From Thioclava pacifica DSM 10166 (GTDB taxonomy: Bacteria; Pseudomonadota; Alphaproteobacteria; Rhodobacterales; Rhodobacteraceae): DNA of 64,000 bases. Below are positions 55,677 to 64,000 of the stretch, piece after piece. The DNA lies in NCBI RefSeq assembly GCF_000714535.1, contig NZ_AUND01000012.1, positions 186,001-250,000 on the forward strand, in the 5' to 3' direction. Made by a program: the position numbers and the translations under genes. Position 1 is the stretch's first letter; the number at the start of each line of letters is the position of its first letter. Below the pieces are notes generated by a model. It saw only the letters and a list, made by a program, of their open reading frames with translations. It did not search any database and was not told the DNA's origin.

Positions 55677-56699
55677 TTAGAACGAGAACTTGATGCCGAG
55701 GTCAGCAACCGGATCGGTGCCCGACAGATCGTCATCAGCGATACCGCCTTTGACAACCGCGCCGCCGCCGAGGTCGTACTCAGCGCCGAGACCGTACCAG
55801 GTCACGTCGGTGTTGGCGTCGTTGTCTTCGACTTTCTGCACGTAGCCACCAACGGTGGTCGCACCGAAGACCGACGTAACGCCGAGGCCGTAGTAGTTCA
55901 GATCAGCGTCTTTGCCCGCTTTCGCGATAGCCGCTTTGACCGAGGTGTTGCCGAACTTGGCGACACCAGCGAGGGTCAGCATGTCGACGTCAAAGAGGTC
56001 GCCATCAGCAACTTCGTAGCCCAGGCCAACGGTGTAGTTGCCACCGAAGGTGTAAGCAGCAGCGACTGCGTACTCTTGACCAGCGTCCATGCCGCCGGCT
56101 TTGCCGTCCGACATCGAGGCCGCGACCGAGAACGCACCGAAGGTGCCGGTGTACAGCAGGTTCGGGCCCGAAGTGTAAAGACCGCCAGCTGCAGTGGTGG
56201 TGGTGGTGGTGCCAGAGGTGGTGGTGGTGGTGACCGTCACCATACCTTGGTTCGCGATGCTGAAGCCGCCGTTGTCGCCGGTCAGGTACGGGATGTCGTT
56301 CGAGAACCCGCCGACGGTGGTCAGGTCGGAGAAGCCAACTTCGTAGAAGTCGCCGAACAGAGCTTCCGAAGCGCCGACAACGTCACCCATCGAGACTTTG
56401 CCAAAAGCGCCCGAGATGTAGACCGAGCCTTCGAGGCCGTAAGCAGCGCCGTTCGAAGCAGCCGAGTCGCCAGCTTGGTCAGCGCGGAACGAACCGCCGA
56501 ATTCCAGGCCGCCGTCGGTCTGACCCGACAGGGTGAAGCTCACGCGAGCGCGGCTCGAGAAGTTCCACTCGTTGTCGGTGGTAGCGGATTGACCGTCGTA
56601 ACGGACACCCATGCGGCCGTCGCCCGAAACGGTGACTTCAGCGGCAGCAACGCCGGCGGTCAGCACGAGAGCGGTCGTCGCGAAGAGAACCTTTTTCAT
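55677..56699 (-). CDS. Rhodobacter-type outer-membrane porin
   Basis: A 340-residue precursor with signal peptide (MKKVLFATTALVLTAGVAAA). EVTVSGDGRMGVRYDG starts the first strand, and alternating amphipathic strands run to a C-terminal Phe (DLGIKFSF), the BAM recognition signal. It is a general diffusion porin. A loop near residue 155-175 is almost pure threonine (VTVTTTTTSGTTTTTT), coded by ACC runs at 56194-56231. GAGGG lies upstream of the ATG, and a C9 tract lies 76 bases further upstream. Confidence 0.9.
   Translation of the reverse strand: MKKVLFATTALVLTAGVAAAEVTVSGDGRMGVRYDGQSATTDNEWNFSSRARVSFTLSGQTDGGLEFGGSFRADQAGDSAASNGAAYGLEGSVYISGAFGKVSMGDVVGASEALFGDFYEVGFSDLTTVGGFSNDIPYLTGDNGGFSIANQGMVTVTTTTTSGTTTTTTAAGGLYTSGPNLLYTGTFGAFSVAASMSDGKAGGMDAGQEYAVAAAYTFGGNYTVGLGYEVADGDLFDVDMLTLAGVAKFGNTSVKAAIAKAGKDADLNYYGLGVTSVFGATTVGGYVQKVEDNDANTDVTWYGLGAEYDLGGGAVVKGGIADDDLSGTDPVADLGIKFSF
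56194..56231. repeat. Trinucleotide tracts inside the porin gene
   Basis: Six GTG units (56194-56211) and five GGT units (56217-56231) separated by CCAGA. On the coding strand they are ACC-type threonine codons. Unit changes would keep the frame and lengthen or shorten a predicted surface loop. Confidence 0.9.
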
Positions 56700-56992
56700 C
56701 GTTTTCCCTCATTGTCTTACAGATAACCCCCAACTCAGGGACATCCGAATTGGGTATGAAGCTCTTTTCCTCTTCCCCCCCCCTCAATGCAACTCAAAGC
56801 GCCCCGCCCAAGCGAATAGCCTTATTGATGGTGCAGAGTTGCCACAGTGCCGATCACCCCGCCCTGTGCCCTCGCGGGCGCGTATACGTATAAGGTGGGA
56901 TTTGCTCACCCGGAAAAACCTTGTCGGGCATGGGGGCTTGGGCTAGAGAAAGGGCAAGTTCAAGGACGTAAAGCCGACGGGGACCGCTTCGC
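56700..56992. other. Divergent porin / DUF3576 lipoprotein spacer
   Basis: A 293-base divergent control region. It holds the porin Shine-Dalgarno (GAGGG), a homopolymer of nine C (56775-56783; G9 on the porin strand), and a 10-base palindrome TATACGTATA (56883-56892). I could not assign a convincing -35/-10 pair for either gene. Confidence 0.6.
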
Positions 56993-57535
56993 ATGATCAC
57001 CAGAACCCTTCTGAAGAGCACGGCAATTCTGGGGCTGTGCCTCTCGCTTGCGGGCTGCGGCGACGGAAAGCTGTTTTCCTGGGGTGGCGCGAGCGCCGCG
57101 AATCCCCAACAGAAGGCGTCCAACCAACTCGACCACCGGAGCGGCTATAACGAACCGCTGGCCGATGACACCAATCGCACCATCGCGAAAAAGTCGACCG
57201 TCTGGGACCTTTTTGGCAACAAGGGCGACCCGAACATCACCGTCGAGGTGAACAAGTATATCTGGCAGGCCTCGCTCGAAGTGCTTGATTTCCTGCCGAT
57301 TCAGGAAGTCGACCCCTTCTCCGGCGTGATCGTGACCGGCTACGGCACCCCTCCGGGTGGCGGGCGCGCCTACAAGGCAACTGTCTATGTCACCGATCCT
57401 GCGCTCGATGCGCGCTCGCTCAAGGTCTCGATCCGGACCCGTGGCGGCGCGGTATCGCCTGACACGCAGCGCGCAGTCGAAGATGCGATTCTCACCCGTG
57501 CGCGCCAGCTTCGGATCCGCGACTCGAAGCTCTGA
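56993..57535 (+). CDS. DUF3576 lipoprotein
   Basis: A 180-residue precursor. The lipobox LSLAGC sets the lipidated Cys at residue 22. The mature part (STVWDLFGNKGDPNITVEVNKYIWQASLEVLDFLPIQEVDPFSGVIVTGYGTPPG) is the DUF3576 family, small alphaproteobacterial lipoproteins of unknown function. It lies upstream of leuS on the same strand, separated by a repeat fragment. Confidence 0.9.
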   Translation: MITRTLLKSTAILGLCLSLAGCGDGKLFSWGGASAANPQQKASNQLDHRSGYNEPLADDTNRTIAKKSTVWDLFGNKGDPNITVEVNKYIWQASLEVLDFLPIQEVDPFSGVIVTGYGTPPGGGRAYKATVYVTDPALDARSLKVSIRTRGGAVSPDTQRAVEDAILTRARQLRIRDSKL

Positions 57536-57582
57536 TCGCACCCCGGACAGCCGAACCGAATTTCTTATCCCCGCCCGAGCAA

Positions 57583-57612
57583 GCCTCCGGCGGGGATATT
57601 TCTGTCCAAATG
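57583..57612 (-). repeat. Dispersed repeat family 2 fragment, copy e
   Basis: GCCTCCGGCGGGGATATTTC and following bases, sharing a 19-mer with 36671-36689. It lies in the 152-base gap before leuS. Confidence 0.65.
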
Positions 57613-57687
57613 CCCGCTGCCGCTGGACCTTAACCCCAAGCCCAGTGTAGCAAGCTCGCGCAGAATTCGACGTGATGGGGGCCCGAG

Positions 57688-60246
57688 ATGGCACGCTACG
57701 AACCGAGCCAAAGCGAGACGAAATGGCAACAGGCCTGGAACGAGGCCGATCTCTTCGCCGCGCGCCGCGATCCGGCCAAGCCGAAATATTACGTCCTCGA
57801 GATGTTCCCCTACCCGTCGGGCCGCATCCATATGGGCCATGTGCGCAACTACACGATGGGCGACGTGGTCGCGCGCTACAAGATGGCCAAGGGCTTTTCG
57901 GTCCTGCATCCGATGGGCTGGGACGCCTTCGGGATGCCCGCCGAGAACGCCGCGATGGAACAGGGGGGCCACCCGAAAGACTGGACCTACGGTAATATTG
58001 CCGTGATGAAGGATCAGATGAAGCCGCTGGGCCTCTCGATCGACTGGTCGCGCGAGTTCGCCACCTGTGACCCGGAATATTATGGCCAACAGCAGGCGAT
58101 GTTCATCGACATGCTCGAGGCCGGTCTCGTCTATCGCAAGAATGCGGTGGTGAACTGGGATCCGGTCGACATGACCGTTCTGGCCAATGAACAGGTGATC
58201 GACGGCAAGGGCTGGCGTTCGGGAGCGGAAGTCGAACGCCGCGAACTGACGCAATGGTTCTTCAAGATCTCGGATTATGCCGAGGAGCTGCTCGACGCGC
58301 TCGACAACCTCAAGGACTGGCCCGAGAAGGTGCGCCTGATGCAGGCGAACTGGATCGGCAAGTCGCGCGGTCTGCAATTCGCCTTCTCGACAGTCGAGGC
58401 TCCCGAGGGATTCGATCGGCTGGAGGTCTACACCACCCGCCCCGATACGCTGATGGGTGCGAGCTTCGCCGCGATCTCGCCCGACCACCCGCTGGCCAAG
58501 CATCTCGAACGCCACGATCCGAAAGTGGCCGAGTTCGTCGCGAAATGCCGCGCAGGCGGCACGACCGAGGAAGCGATCGAGACCGCCGAGAAGCTGGGTA
58601 TGGATACCGGCATCAAGGTCCGTCACCCTCTCGACACGAGCTGGGAGCTTCCGGTCTATATCGCGAACTTCATCCTGATGGATTACGGCACCGGCGCGAT
58701 CTTCGGCTGCCCGGCCCATGACGCGCGCGACTTCGAATTCGCGACGAAATACGGGTTGCCGATCACGCCCGTGTTCGAGCCCGTCGAGGGCGACTACCCC
58801 GAGGCCGAATACGTCCCGCTGAAATCCGAGAAAGTCCGCTATGTCCGTGGTTTCGCGGGCGATGAAGTGCAGACCGGCGAAGACGGCGTCGCAACCGCCA
58901 TCGCCTTTTGCGAGGAAAACGGCATCGGTCAGGGCGTGACCAAGTTCCGCCTGCGCGACTGGGGCCTGAGCCGCCAGCGCTACTGGGGCTGCCCGATTCC
59001 GGTTATTCATTGCGAGGCCTGTGGCACCGTTCCGGAGAAAAAGGAAAACCTCCCCGTCGCGCTGCCCTATGACGAGGACGGCCAGAAGATCGACTTCTCG
59101 ATCCCCGGCAACCCGCTCGATCGTCATCCGAGCTGGCGCGACTGCGCCTGCCCGAAATGCGGAGCGCCCGCCAAGCGCGAAACCGACACGATGGATACCT
59201 TCGTCGATTCGAGCTGGTATTATGCGCGCTTCACCTCGCCGCGCGCGACGACGCCGACCGATCCGGCGGAAGCCGAGTACTGGATGAATGTCGATCAGTA
59301 TATCGGCGGCATCGAGCACGCGATTCTGCATCTGCTCTATTCGCGCTTCTTCGCCCGCGCGATGCACAAGACCGGCCACCTGCCCGCGAAAGCGATCGAG
59401 CCCTTCGACGCGCTCTTCACGCAAGGCATGGTGACGCATGAGATCTACCTCACGCGCGACGAGAAAGGCCGCCCCGTTTACCACCTCCCCGAAGAGGTCG
59501 AGGACGGCAAGCTGAAGGCGACGGGCGCACCGGTCGAGATCATCCCCTCGGCCAAGATGTCGAAATCGAAAAAGAACGTCGTCGATCCGATGAACATCAT
59601 CGCCGAGTTCGGAGCGGATACCGCGCGCTTCTTCGTGATGTCCGACAGCCCGCCCGAGCGTGACGTGGAATGGACTGCCGCCGGGGCCGAGGCGACTTCG
59701 AAGTTCCTCGCCCGCGTGCATCGCATCGCCGATGAGATCGCAGGTTCCGACGCGCCCGCGAACGAAGCCGAGGATACTGCGCTTCTGAAGGCGACGCACA
59801 AGGCAATCGACGAGATCACGAACTCGATCGAGGGCTTCGCCTTCAACAAGGCGGTCGCCACGCTTTACGGCCTGACCAATACGCTCTCGAAATCGAAGGC
59901 CGGGGCCGAAACCAAACGCGAAGCCATGAAGCTCATGGCGCAGTTGATGGCGCCGATGGTGCCGCACCTGGCCGAAGAGGTCTGGTCGATGCTGGGCGGC
60001 GAGGGCTTCGTGATCGCAGCGGCCTGGCCGGTCGCAGACCCGGCGCTGCTGGTCGAGGATTCGGTGACCCTGCCGATCCAGATCAACGGCAAGCGGCGCG
60101 CCGAGATCTCGGTGCCCAAGGACATGCCGAAGGAAGAGGTTGAAAAGCTGGTTCTGGCCGACGAAGCTGTCGTGAAGGCGCTGGCCGGTGGCCAGCCCAA
60201 GAAGCTGATCGTTGTGCCGGGGCGGATCGTCAATGTGGTCATCTGA
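57688..60246 (+). CDS. leuS: Leucyl-tRNA synthetase
   Basis: An 852-residue class Ia synthetase. The HIGH-type motif is HMGH in [15 protein letters not shown]; the editing domain has [11 protein letters not shown]; the KMSKS loop is [14 protein letters not shown]. It charges tRNA-Leu. Its end overlaps lptE by 14 bases. Confidence 0.98.
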   Translation: MARYEPSQSETKWQQAWNEADLFAARRDPAKPKYYVLEMFPYPSGRIHMGHVRNYTMGDVVARYKMAKGFSVLHPMGWDAFGMPAENAAMEQGGHPKDWTYGNIAVMKDQMKPLGLSIDWSREFATCDPEYYGQQQAMFIDMLEAGLVYRKNAVVNWDPVDMTVLANEQVIDGKGWRSGAEVERRELTQWFFKISDYAEELLDALDNLKDWPEKVRLMQANWIGKSRGLQFAFSTVEAPEGFDRLEVYTTRPDTLMGASFAAISPDHPLAKHLERHDPKVAEFVAKCRAGGTTEEAIETAEKLGMDTGIKVRHPLDTSWELPVYIANFILMDYGTGAIFGCPAHDARDFEFATKYGLPITPVFEPVEGDYPEAEYVPLKSEKVRYVRGFAGDEVQTGEDGVATAIAFCEENGIGQGVTKFRLRDWGLSRQRYWGCPIPVIHCEACGTVPEKKENLPVALPYDEDGQKIDFSIPGNPLDRHPSWRDCACPKCGAPAKRETDTMDTFVDSSWYYARFTSPRATTPTDPAEAEYWMNVDQYIGGIEHAILHLLYSRFFARAMHKTGHLPAKAIEPFDALFTQGMVTHEIYLTRDEKGRPVYHLPEEVEDGKLKATGAPVEIIPSAKMSKSKKNVVDPMNIIAEFGADTARFFVMSDSPPERDVEWTAAGAEATSKFLARVHRIADEIAGSDAPANEAEDTALLKATHKAIDEITNSIEGFAFNKAVATLYGLTNTLSKSKAGAETKREAMKLMAQLMAPMVPHLAEEVWSMLGGEGFVIAAAWPVADPALLVEDSVTLPIQINGKRRAEISVPKDMPKEEVEKLVLADEAVVKALAGGQPKKLIVVPGRIVNVVI

Positions 60247-60727
60247 CAGACGCGCGTTTCTGGGTCTTGCAGGGGCGGCTGCCCTCGCGGGCTGTGGCTT
60301 CACCCCGGCCTACGGGCCGCAAGGCGGGGCCGCGAAACTGCTGAATGGCGTGCAGCCCGATGCGCCCAAGACCCGCGACGGGTTCGAGCTGGTCCAGCAA
60401 CTGGGTGCGCGGCTCGGCCCCTCGGGCACACCGCGCTACCGGCTCGCCTACAAGATCACCACCAAGGCCATTGGCCAGGGCATCGCGCCCGATAACGCCA
60501 CGACTCGCTATCAGCTCAACGGCTCGGTCGACTACACGTTGCATGACGCTGGCACCGATGCGGTTCTGCTGACGGGCCGCGTGACCTCCTTCACCTCGTG
60601 GTCGGCCACCGGAACCGTGGTCGCGACGCAGGCTGCCGAGCAGGATGCCCATCGCCGCCTGATGCGCATCCTCGCTGACCAGATCATCACGCGCCTTCTC
60701 GCCCAAGCGCCGGGCTTGCCGGAATGA
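60233..60727 (+). CDS. lptE: LPS assembly lipoprotein LptE
   Basis: A 164-residue precursor. [21 protein letters not shown] has a lipobox with Cys21, then GFTPAYGP. The middle ([36 protein letters not shown]) matches LptE, which plugs LptD at the outer membrane. It begins inside leuS and overlaps holA by four bases, the usual leuS-lptE-holA order. Confidence 0.85.
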   Translation: MWSSDRRAFLGLAGAAALAGCGFTPAYGPQGGAAKLLNGVQPDAPKTRDGFELVQQLGARLGPSGTPRYRLAYKITTKAIGQGIAPDNATTRYQLNGSVDYTLHDAGTDAVLLTGRVTSFTSWSATGTVVATQAAEQDAHRRLMRILADQIITRLLAQAPGLPE

Positions 60728-61746
60728 AACTGACCGGCGTTGCAGCGACCCGCTATTTCGCCAAACCTGAACCGGAGCGCACCGGCCTTCTGATCTTCGG
60801 CATGGATGCGATGCGCGTCGCGCTGCGCCGTCAGGAGGTCATCGCCGCGCTGATCGGCCCGCAAGGCGAAGAGGAAATGCGCCTGAGCCGCATCGCGGGC
60901 GGCGATCTGCGCAAGCAGCCCTCGCTGCTGCTCGATGCGATCAAGGAGGTCGGCTTCTTCCCCGGCCCGCGCGTGGCCTTTGTCGAGGACGCAACGGATG
61001 CGATGGCGGATGCGGTCACCACGGCGCTCGACGAATGGCGCGAAGGCGATGCCCAGATCGTGGTCACCGCCGGTTCGCTCGCCGCGAAATCGAAGCTGCG
61101 CAAGGCGTTCGAGGGTCACAAGAACGCCTATGCGATCGGTATCTACGACGATCCGCCAAGCCGCGAAGAGATCGAGGACATCCTGCGCCGTGCTGGCTTG
61201 CGCGACATCTCGAACGAGGCGATGACCGATCTGGTCACGCTCTCGCGCGCCCTCGACCCGGGCGATTTCCGCCAGACGGTCGAGAAGATCGCACTCTACA
61301 AATTCGGAGATGACACCCCTCTGACCCCGGCCGATGTCTCCGCCTGCGCGCCGTCCTCGGTCGAGGCGGGCGTCGATGATGTTCTCTCGATCGTGGCTGA
61401 GGGCCGCGCGCCCGAACTGGGCCCGGTGATGCGGCGATTGGAAAGTCAGGGCGTGCAGCCAGTGCAGCTCGCCATTGCGGCGATGCGCCATTTTCGCGCC
61501 CTTCACGCCGCTGCCTCCGATCCGCAAGGACCAGGCTCCGGTATCGCCCGCATCCGCCCGCCCGTCTTCGGCCCGCGCCGCGACCGGATGCAGCGGCAGG
61601 CGCAAAGCTGGGGCATGTACAAGCTCGAGACCGCGCTGAAGGAACTGGTCGAGGCCGACCTCACCCTGCGCTCGGCCAGCCGCGCGCCGCAGATGGCGGT
61701 GATGGAGCGCGCGCTGATGCGGCTCGCGATGCTGGCGCGACGGTGA
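60724..61746 (+). CDS. holA: DNA polymerase III delta subunit
   Basis: A 340-residue HolA. LLIFGMDAMRVALRRQEVI, VAFVEDATDAMADAV, DDPPSREEIEDILRRAGL and PGDFRQTVEKIALYK follow the clamp-loader delta pattern. It opens the sliding clamp. The start overlaps lptE and the stop overlaps the next gene (GTGA). Confidence 0.93.
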   Translation: MKLTGVAATRYFAKPEPERTGLLIFGMDAMRVALRRQEVIAALIGPQGEEEMRLSRIAGGDLRKQPSLLLDAIKEVGFFPGPRVAFVEDATDAMADAVTTALDEWREGDAQIVVTAGSLAAKSKLRKAFEGHKNAYAIGIYDDPPSREEIEDILRRAGLRDISNEAMTDLVTLSRALDPGDFRQTVEKIALYKFGDDTPLTPADVSACAPSSVEAGVDDVLSIVAEGRAPELGPVMRRLESQGVQPVQLAIAAMRHFRALHAAASDPQGPGSGIARIRPPVFGPRRDRMQRQAQSWGMYKLETALKELVEADLTLRSASRAPQMAVMERALMRLAMLARR

Positions 61747-62921
61747 AACAGGCGCTCGTCATCGGAGGCGGCCCGGCTGGCCTGATGGCCGCCGAGGAAC
61801 TCGCCCGCGCAGGGATCGCAGTCACGCTGGCCGAGGCGAAACCGACGCTTGCGCGCAAGTTCCTGATGGCCGGGAAATCCGGGCTGAACCTGACCAAGGA
61901 GGAACCACTCGAGGCGTTCCTGTCGCATTACTCGCACCCGCAGATCGCCGCGATCACCCGCGCCTTCGGCCCCGTAGAGGTGCAATCCTTCGCCCGCGAC
62001 CTCGGCGTCGAGTTGTTCACCGGCTCCACCGGCCGGGTCTTTCCCGTCGAGATGAAAGCCTCACCCATGCTGCGCGCCTGGATCGCGCGGCTGGAACGTC
62101 TCGGCGTCACGATCCACACCCGCTGGCGCTGGCAGGGCTTCGACGGCGAGGCGCTGATCTTCGACACGCCGGAGGGCCGCCAGACCCTCACCCCCGACAC
62201 CACGGTGCTCGCGCTTGGCGGTGCGAGCTGGCCGCGCCTCGGCTCGGATGCCGAATGGGTCGCTTGGCTCGCCGCAAAGGGTGTCACCCTCTCCCCGTTC
62301 CAACCCGCCAACATGGGCTTCGCGATCGACTGGTCGATCCATATGGCCAAGCTCCTCGGTCAGCCCGTCAAAGGCGCGGCGCTTATCACCCCCACCCGCC
62401 GGACCCGCGGAGAATTTGTCATCTCCGCCCGCGGCCTTGAGGGCGGCGGTATCTATGAGCTTTCGGCCGAATTGCGCGACGGCGCGCCGCTTGCCCTCGA
62501 CCTCGTTCCTGATCTCAGCATCGAAGACCTCGCCACCCGCATCGCGAAACTCCCGCCGAAACAGAGCCTGAGCAATCGCCTCCGCAAGGCCGGCAAACTC
62601 GATCCGGTCAAACTCGCCCTCGCGCTCGAATGGGGTCGACCGATGCCAAACGAACCAGCCGAACTCGCCGCGACCCTCAAATCCCTCCCCGTCCCGCTCG
62701 GCCCGCCGCGCCCTCTTGCCGAAGCAATCTCGAGCGCGGGCGGCATCGCCTGGGACAGCCTCACCGGCGACCTCGAACTGACCGGTCTGCCCGGCGTCTT
62801 CGCCGCAGGCGAAATGGTCGACTGGGAGGCACCCACGGGCGGCTATCTCCTGACCGCCTGCCTCGCCACGGGCCGCCATGCCGGACGCGCCGCCGCAAAA
62901 CGGCTTACCCCTTCTTCTTGA
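61743..62921 (+). CDS. TIGR03862-type FAD flavoprotein (HI0933-like)
   Basis: A 392-residue flavoprotein with a GTG start overlapping holA. ALVIGGGPAGLMAAEEL binds FAD; KFLMAGKSGLNLTKEE is the HI0933/BaiN-like signature; TGLPGVFAAGEMVDWEAPTGGYLL closes the site. It is an NAD(P)/FAD-dependent oxidoreductase of unknown substrate. Confidence 0.9.
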   Translation: MKQALVIGGGPAGLMAAEELARAGIAVTLAEAKPTLARKFLMAGKSGLNLTKEEPLEAFLSHYSHPQIAAITRAFGPVEVQSFARDLGVELFTGSTGRVFPVEMKASPMLRAWIARLERLGVTIHTRWRWQGFDGEALIFDTPEGRQTLTPDTTVLALGGASWPRLGSDAEWVAWLAAKGVTLSPFQPANMGFAIDWSIHMAKLLGQPVKGAALITPTRRTRGEFVISARGLEGGGIYELSAELRDGAPLALDLVPDLSIEDLATRIAKLPPKQSLSNRLRKAGKLDPVKLALALEWGRPMPNEPAELAATLKSLPVPLGPPRPLAEAISSAGGIAWDSLTGDLELTGLPGVFAAGEMVDWEAPTGGYLLTACLATGRHAGRAAAKRLTPSS

Positions 62922-62972
62922 TGGAAATATCTCGGGGGGCTCGCGACAGCGAGCGGGGGCAGCGCCCCCTCT
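62908..62972 (+). repeat. Dispersed repeat family 2, copy c
   Basis: CTTCTTCTTGATGGAAATATCTCGGGGG, then GCTCGCGACAGCGAGC, then the hairpin GGGGGC-AGC-GCCCCC (62955-62969). It spans the end of the flavoprotein gene and the gap to the convergent GST gene. Confidence 0.75.
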
Positions 62973-63567
62973 ACCCGTCCCGCCGCGCCACCGCGCGCTG
63001 ATAGGCCGGCCGCGCCCGCATCCGCGCGTGGTATTCGCTCAGCCGGTGCTCGACGATCGGGAATTTCGCCATCAAGGCCCAGTCAAGGCAATGGGTGAGG
63101 ATGATATCCGGCACGGTCAGCTCTTCCCCCATGACGAACTCACCTTCGCTCATCCGGTGGATCAGCGTGTGCTGCGAGCGCTCGAGCTCCCAACGCAGCG
63201 AATTCTTGATCCCCGACAGCCGCAGCTCCTCGGGCAGGATGAAACTATGCCGCGCGGCGGTCCAGAGATTGGCGTCGAACTCATCGAGCAGGAATTGCGT
63301 CACACTGTCCTGACGCGCCCTCTCCAGCGTCCCCGCTTTATGCGTCAACCGCCCATGCGCATCCGAGAGATAGGTGATGATCGCGGTGGAATCGGTGATC
63401 GGCGTGCCATCGACCACCAGCACCGGAACCTTGCCCGCCGGGTTGAAGGCCACGACATCCTCCGAGCGCGGCGCGGCGCGCACATGCTCATAGTCCAGCC
63501 CCAACTCCTCGAGCATCCACAGCACACGCAAAGTGCGCGACCCGACCGTTCCGATGACCGTATACAT
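62971..63567 (-). CDS. Glutathione S-transferase family protein
   Basis: A 198-residue GST. The thioredoxin-like N-terminal domain has GSRTLRVLWMLEELGLDY and the cis-Pro motif GKVPVLVVDG, then DSTAIITYLSD; the helical C-terminal domain has MGEELTVPDIILTHCLDWA. It conjugates or reduces electrophiles with glutathione; the substrate is unknown. It converges on the flavoprotein gene. Confidence 0.9.
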   Translation of the reverse strand: MYTVIGTVGSRTLRVLWMLEELGLDYEHVRAAPRSEDVVAFNPAGKVPVLVVDGTPITDSTAIITYLSDAHGRLTHKAGTLERARQDSVTQFLLDEFDANLWTAARHSFILPEELRLSGIKNSLRWELERSQHTLIHRMSEGEFVMGEELTVPDIILTHCLDWALMAKFPIVEHRLSEYHARMRARPAYQRAVARRDG

Positions 63568-63725
63568 CCTGTCTCCCCGTCAAATCGGCGGCATTGGGCC
63601 ACGGGTCCGGGAAAGGTGCAAGAGACCCGCGCGATTGTTACCGAGACAAACGCGACATTGACGCTGCGACGGCTTGGTAGCGTTATGCGCCCCGCGCGGA
63701 GGGGAGATCCGCCGGGAGACACAAA

Positions 63726-64000
63726 ATGACCCAAGCCCGACTGTTCACGCCGGTCCTGATCGGTGGTGCCGTGATCCTGATGCTCAGCTTCGCCGTCCGG
63801 GCGAGCTTCGGCGTCTTCCAGATCCCGATCGCGAGCGAGTTCAACTGGCCGCGCGCCGAATTCTCGCTGGCGATCGCCGTGCAGAACCTCGCCTGGGGCA
63901 TCGGCCAGCCGATCTTCGGCGCGATCGCCGAACGCTGGGGCGACCGACTCGCGATCATCCTTGGGGCGCTGGTCTACGCGCTGGGGTTGGTTCTGTCGGC
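63726..64000 (+). CDS. MFS transporter, partial
   Basis: The first 91 codons of a major facilitator superfamily transporter, cut by the window end. MTQARLFTPVLIGGAVILML begins the first helix; SFGVFQIPIASEFNWPRAEFSLAIAVQN and the second-helix GIGQPIFGAIAERWGDR (with the motif A-like GxxxERWGDR loop) are typical of oxalate/formate-like MFS members. GGGAG lies eight bases before the ATG. The substrate cannot be inferred. Confidence 0.85.
   Translation, partial: MTQARLFTPVLIGGAVILMLSFAVRASFGVFQIPIASEFNWPRAEFSLAIAVQNLAWGIGQPIFGAIAERWGDRLAIILGALVYALGLVLS

Noticed and set aside
56883-56892. TATACGTATA palindrome as a promoter -10 element
   Set aside because: No -35 hexamer with acceptable spacing was found on either strand, so it is only noted as a palindrome.
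57565-60303. 912-codon minus-strand frame opposite leuS
   Set aside because: Mirror of leuS codon bias; no homology-like motifs.

Overview
The window is a 64 kb piece of a high-GC alphaproteobacterial chromosome, most likely from a member of the Rhodobacteraceae. The evidence is gene content and order: a methylsuccinyl-CoA dehydrogenase of the ethylmalonyl-CoA pathway, a pdxJ-acpS-lepB-rnc-era-recO block, a Rhodobacter-type porin, rsmB-heparinase-purH, leuS-lptE-holA, and small alphaproteobacterial families (DUF1491, DUF1674, DUF3035, DUF3576, DUF3775). No rRNA, tRNA, transposase, phage gene or CRISPR array was seen. Almost all of it is dense core genome with many 1-14 base overlaps between neighbouring genes.

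Layout. 1-4.4 kb: TSUP exporter (cut by the window edge), mcd, an extended SDR, a GNAT acetyltransferase. 4.4-13.0 kb: a mostly minus-strand housekeeping block (recO, DUF1491, era, rnc, lepB, acpS, a small membrane protein, pdxJ, an RluA-type pseudouridine synthase, a free methionine sulfoxide reductase, thiolase). 13.0-20.3 kb: a STAS/anti-sigma-kinase pair, hspQ, a lipoprotein transglycosylase, lolA, ftsK, an aminotransferase. 20.4-28.2 kb: amidase, UbiH-like hydroxylase, Trm112-like and LON-domain proteins, cnoX, xthA, aldehyde dehydrogenase, 1-Cys peroxiredoxin. 28.2-31.0 kb: a lower-GC patch with a polysaccharide pyruvyl transferase-like gene and two methyltransferases, which looks like a glycan or surface-polysaccharide insertion. 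31.3-38.9 kb: pnp, a NYN-domain gene, rpsO, an RTX-repeat protein, DUF1643, truB, a phosphodiester glycosidase-like gene, rbfA; this is a truB-rpsO-pnp region spread apart by accessory genes. 38.9-46 kb: dapB, an SDHAF4-like gene, rsmB, heparinase II/III, purH, lspA, DUF3035 lipoprotein. 46-54.9 kb: a pair of M16 peptidases, mutL, rmuC, DUF3775, an OmpR-type regulator, ribA, YkuD. 54.9-64 kb: YggS, porin, DUF3576 lipoprotein, leuS, lptE, holA, a flavoprotein, GST, and an MFS transporter cut by the end.

Themes. Envelope biogenesis recurs (lolA, lptE, lspA, lepB, DUF3035, YkuD, transglycosylase, porin), as do RNA processing (rnc, pnp, rpsO, truB, rbfA, rsmB, NYN) and carbon assimilation (mcd, thiolase).

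Non-coding content. Two dispersed repeat families stand out. One is about 155 bases, palindrome-rich, with three copies in the first 7.4 kb. The other is a short CTTCTTCTTGA/AATATC element with GC hairpins at several gene ends, one copy of which supplies the C-terminus of the YkuD gene. The porin locus carries a C9 tract upstream and two trinucleotide tracts inside the gene. I found no convincing wholly new defence or metabolic system; the best leads are the NYN-LOTUS-like gene in the pnp-rpsO region, the repeat families, the porin tracts and the lower-GC glycan patch.
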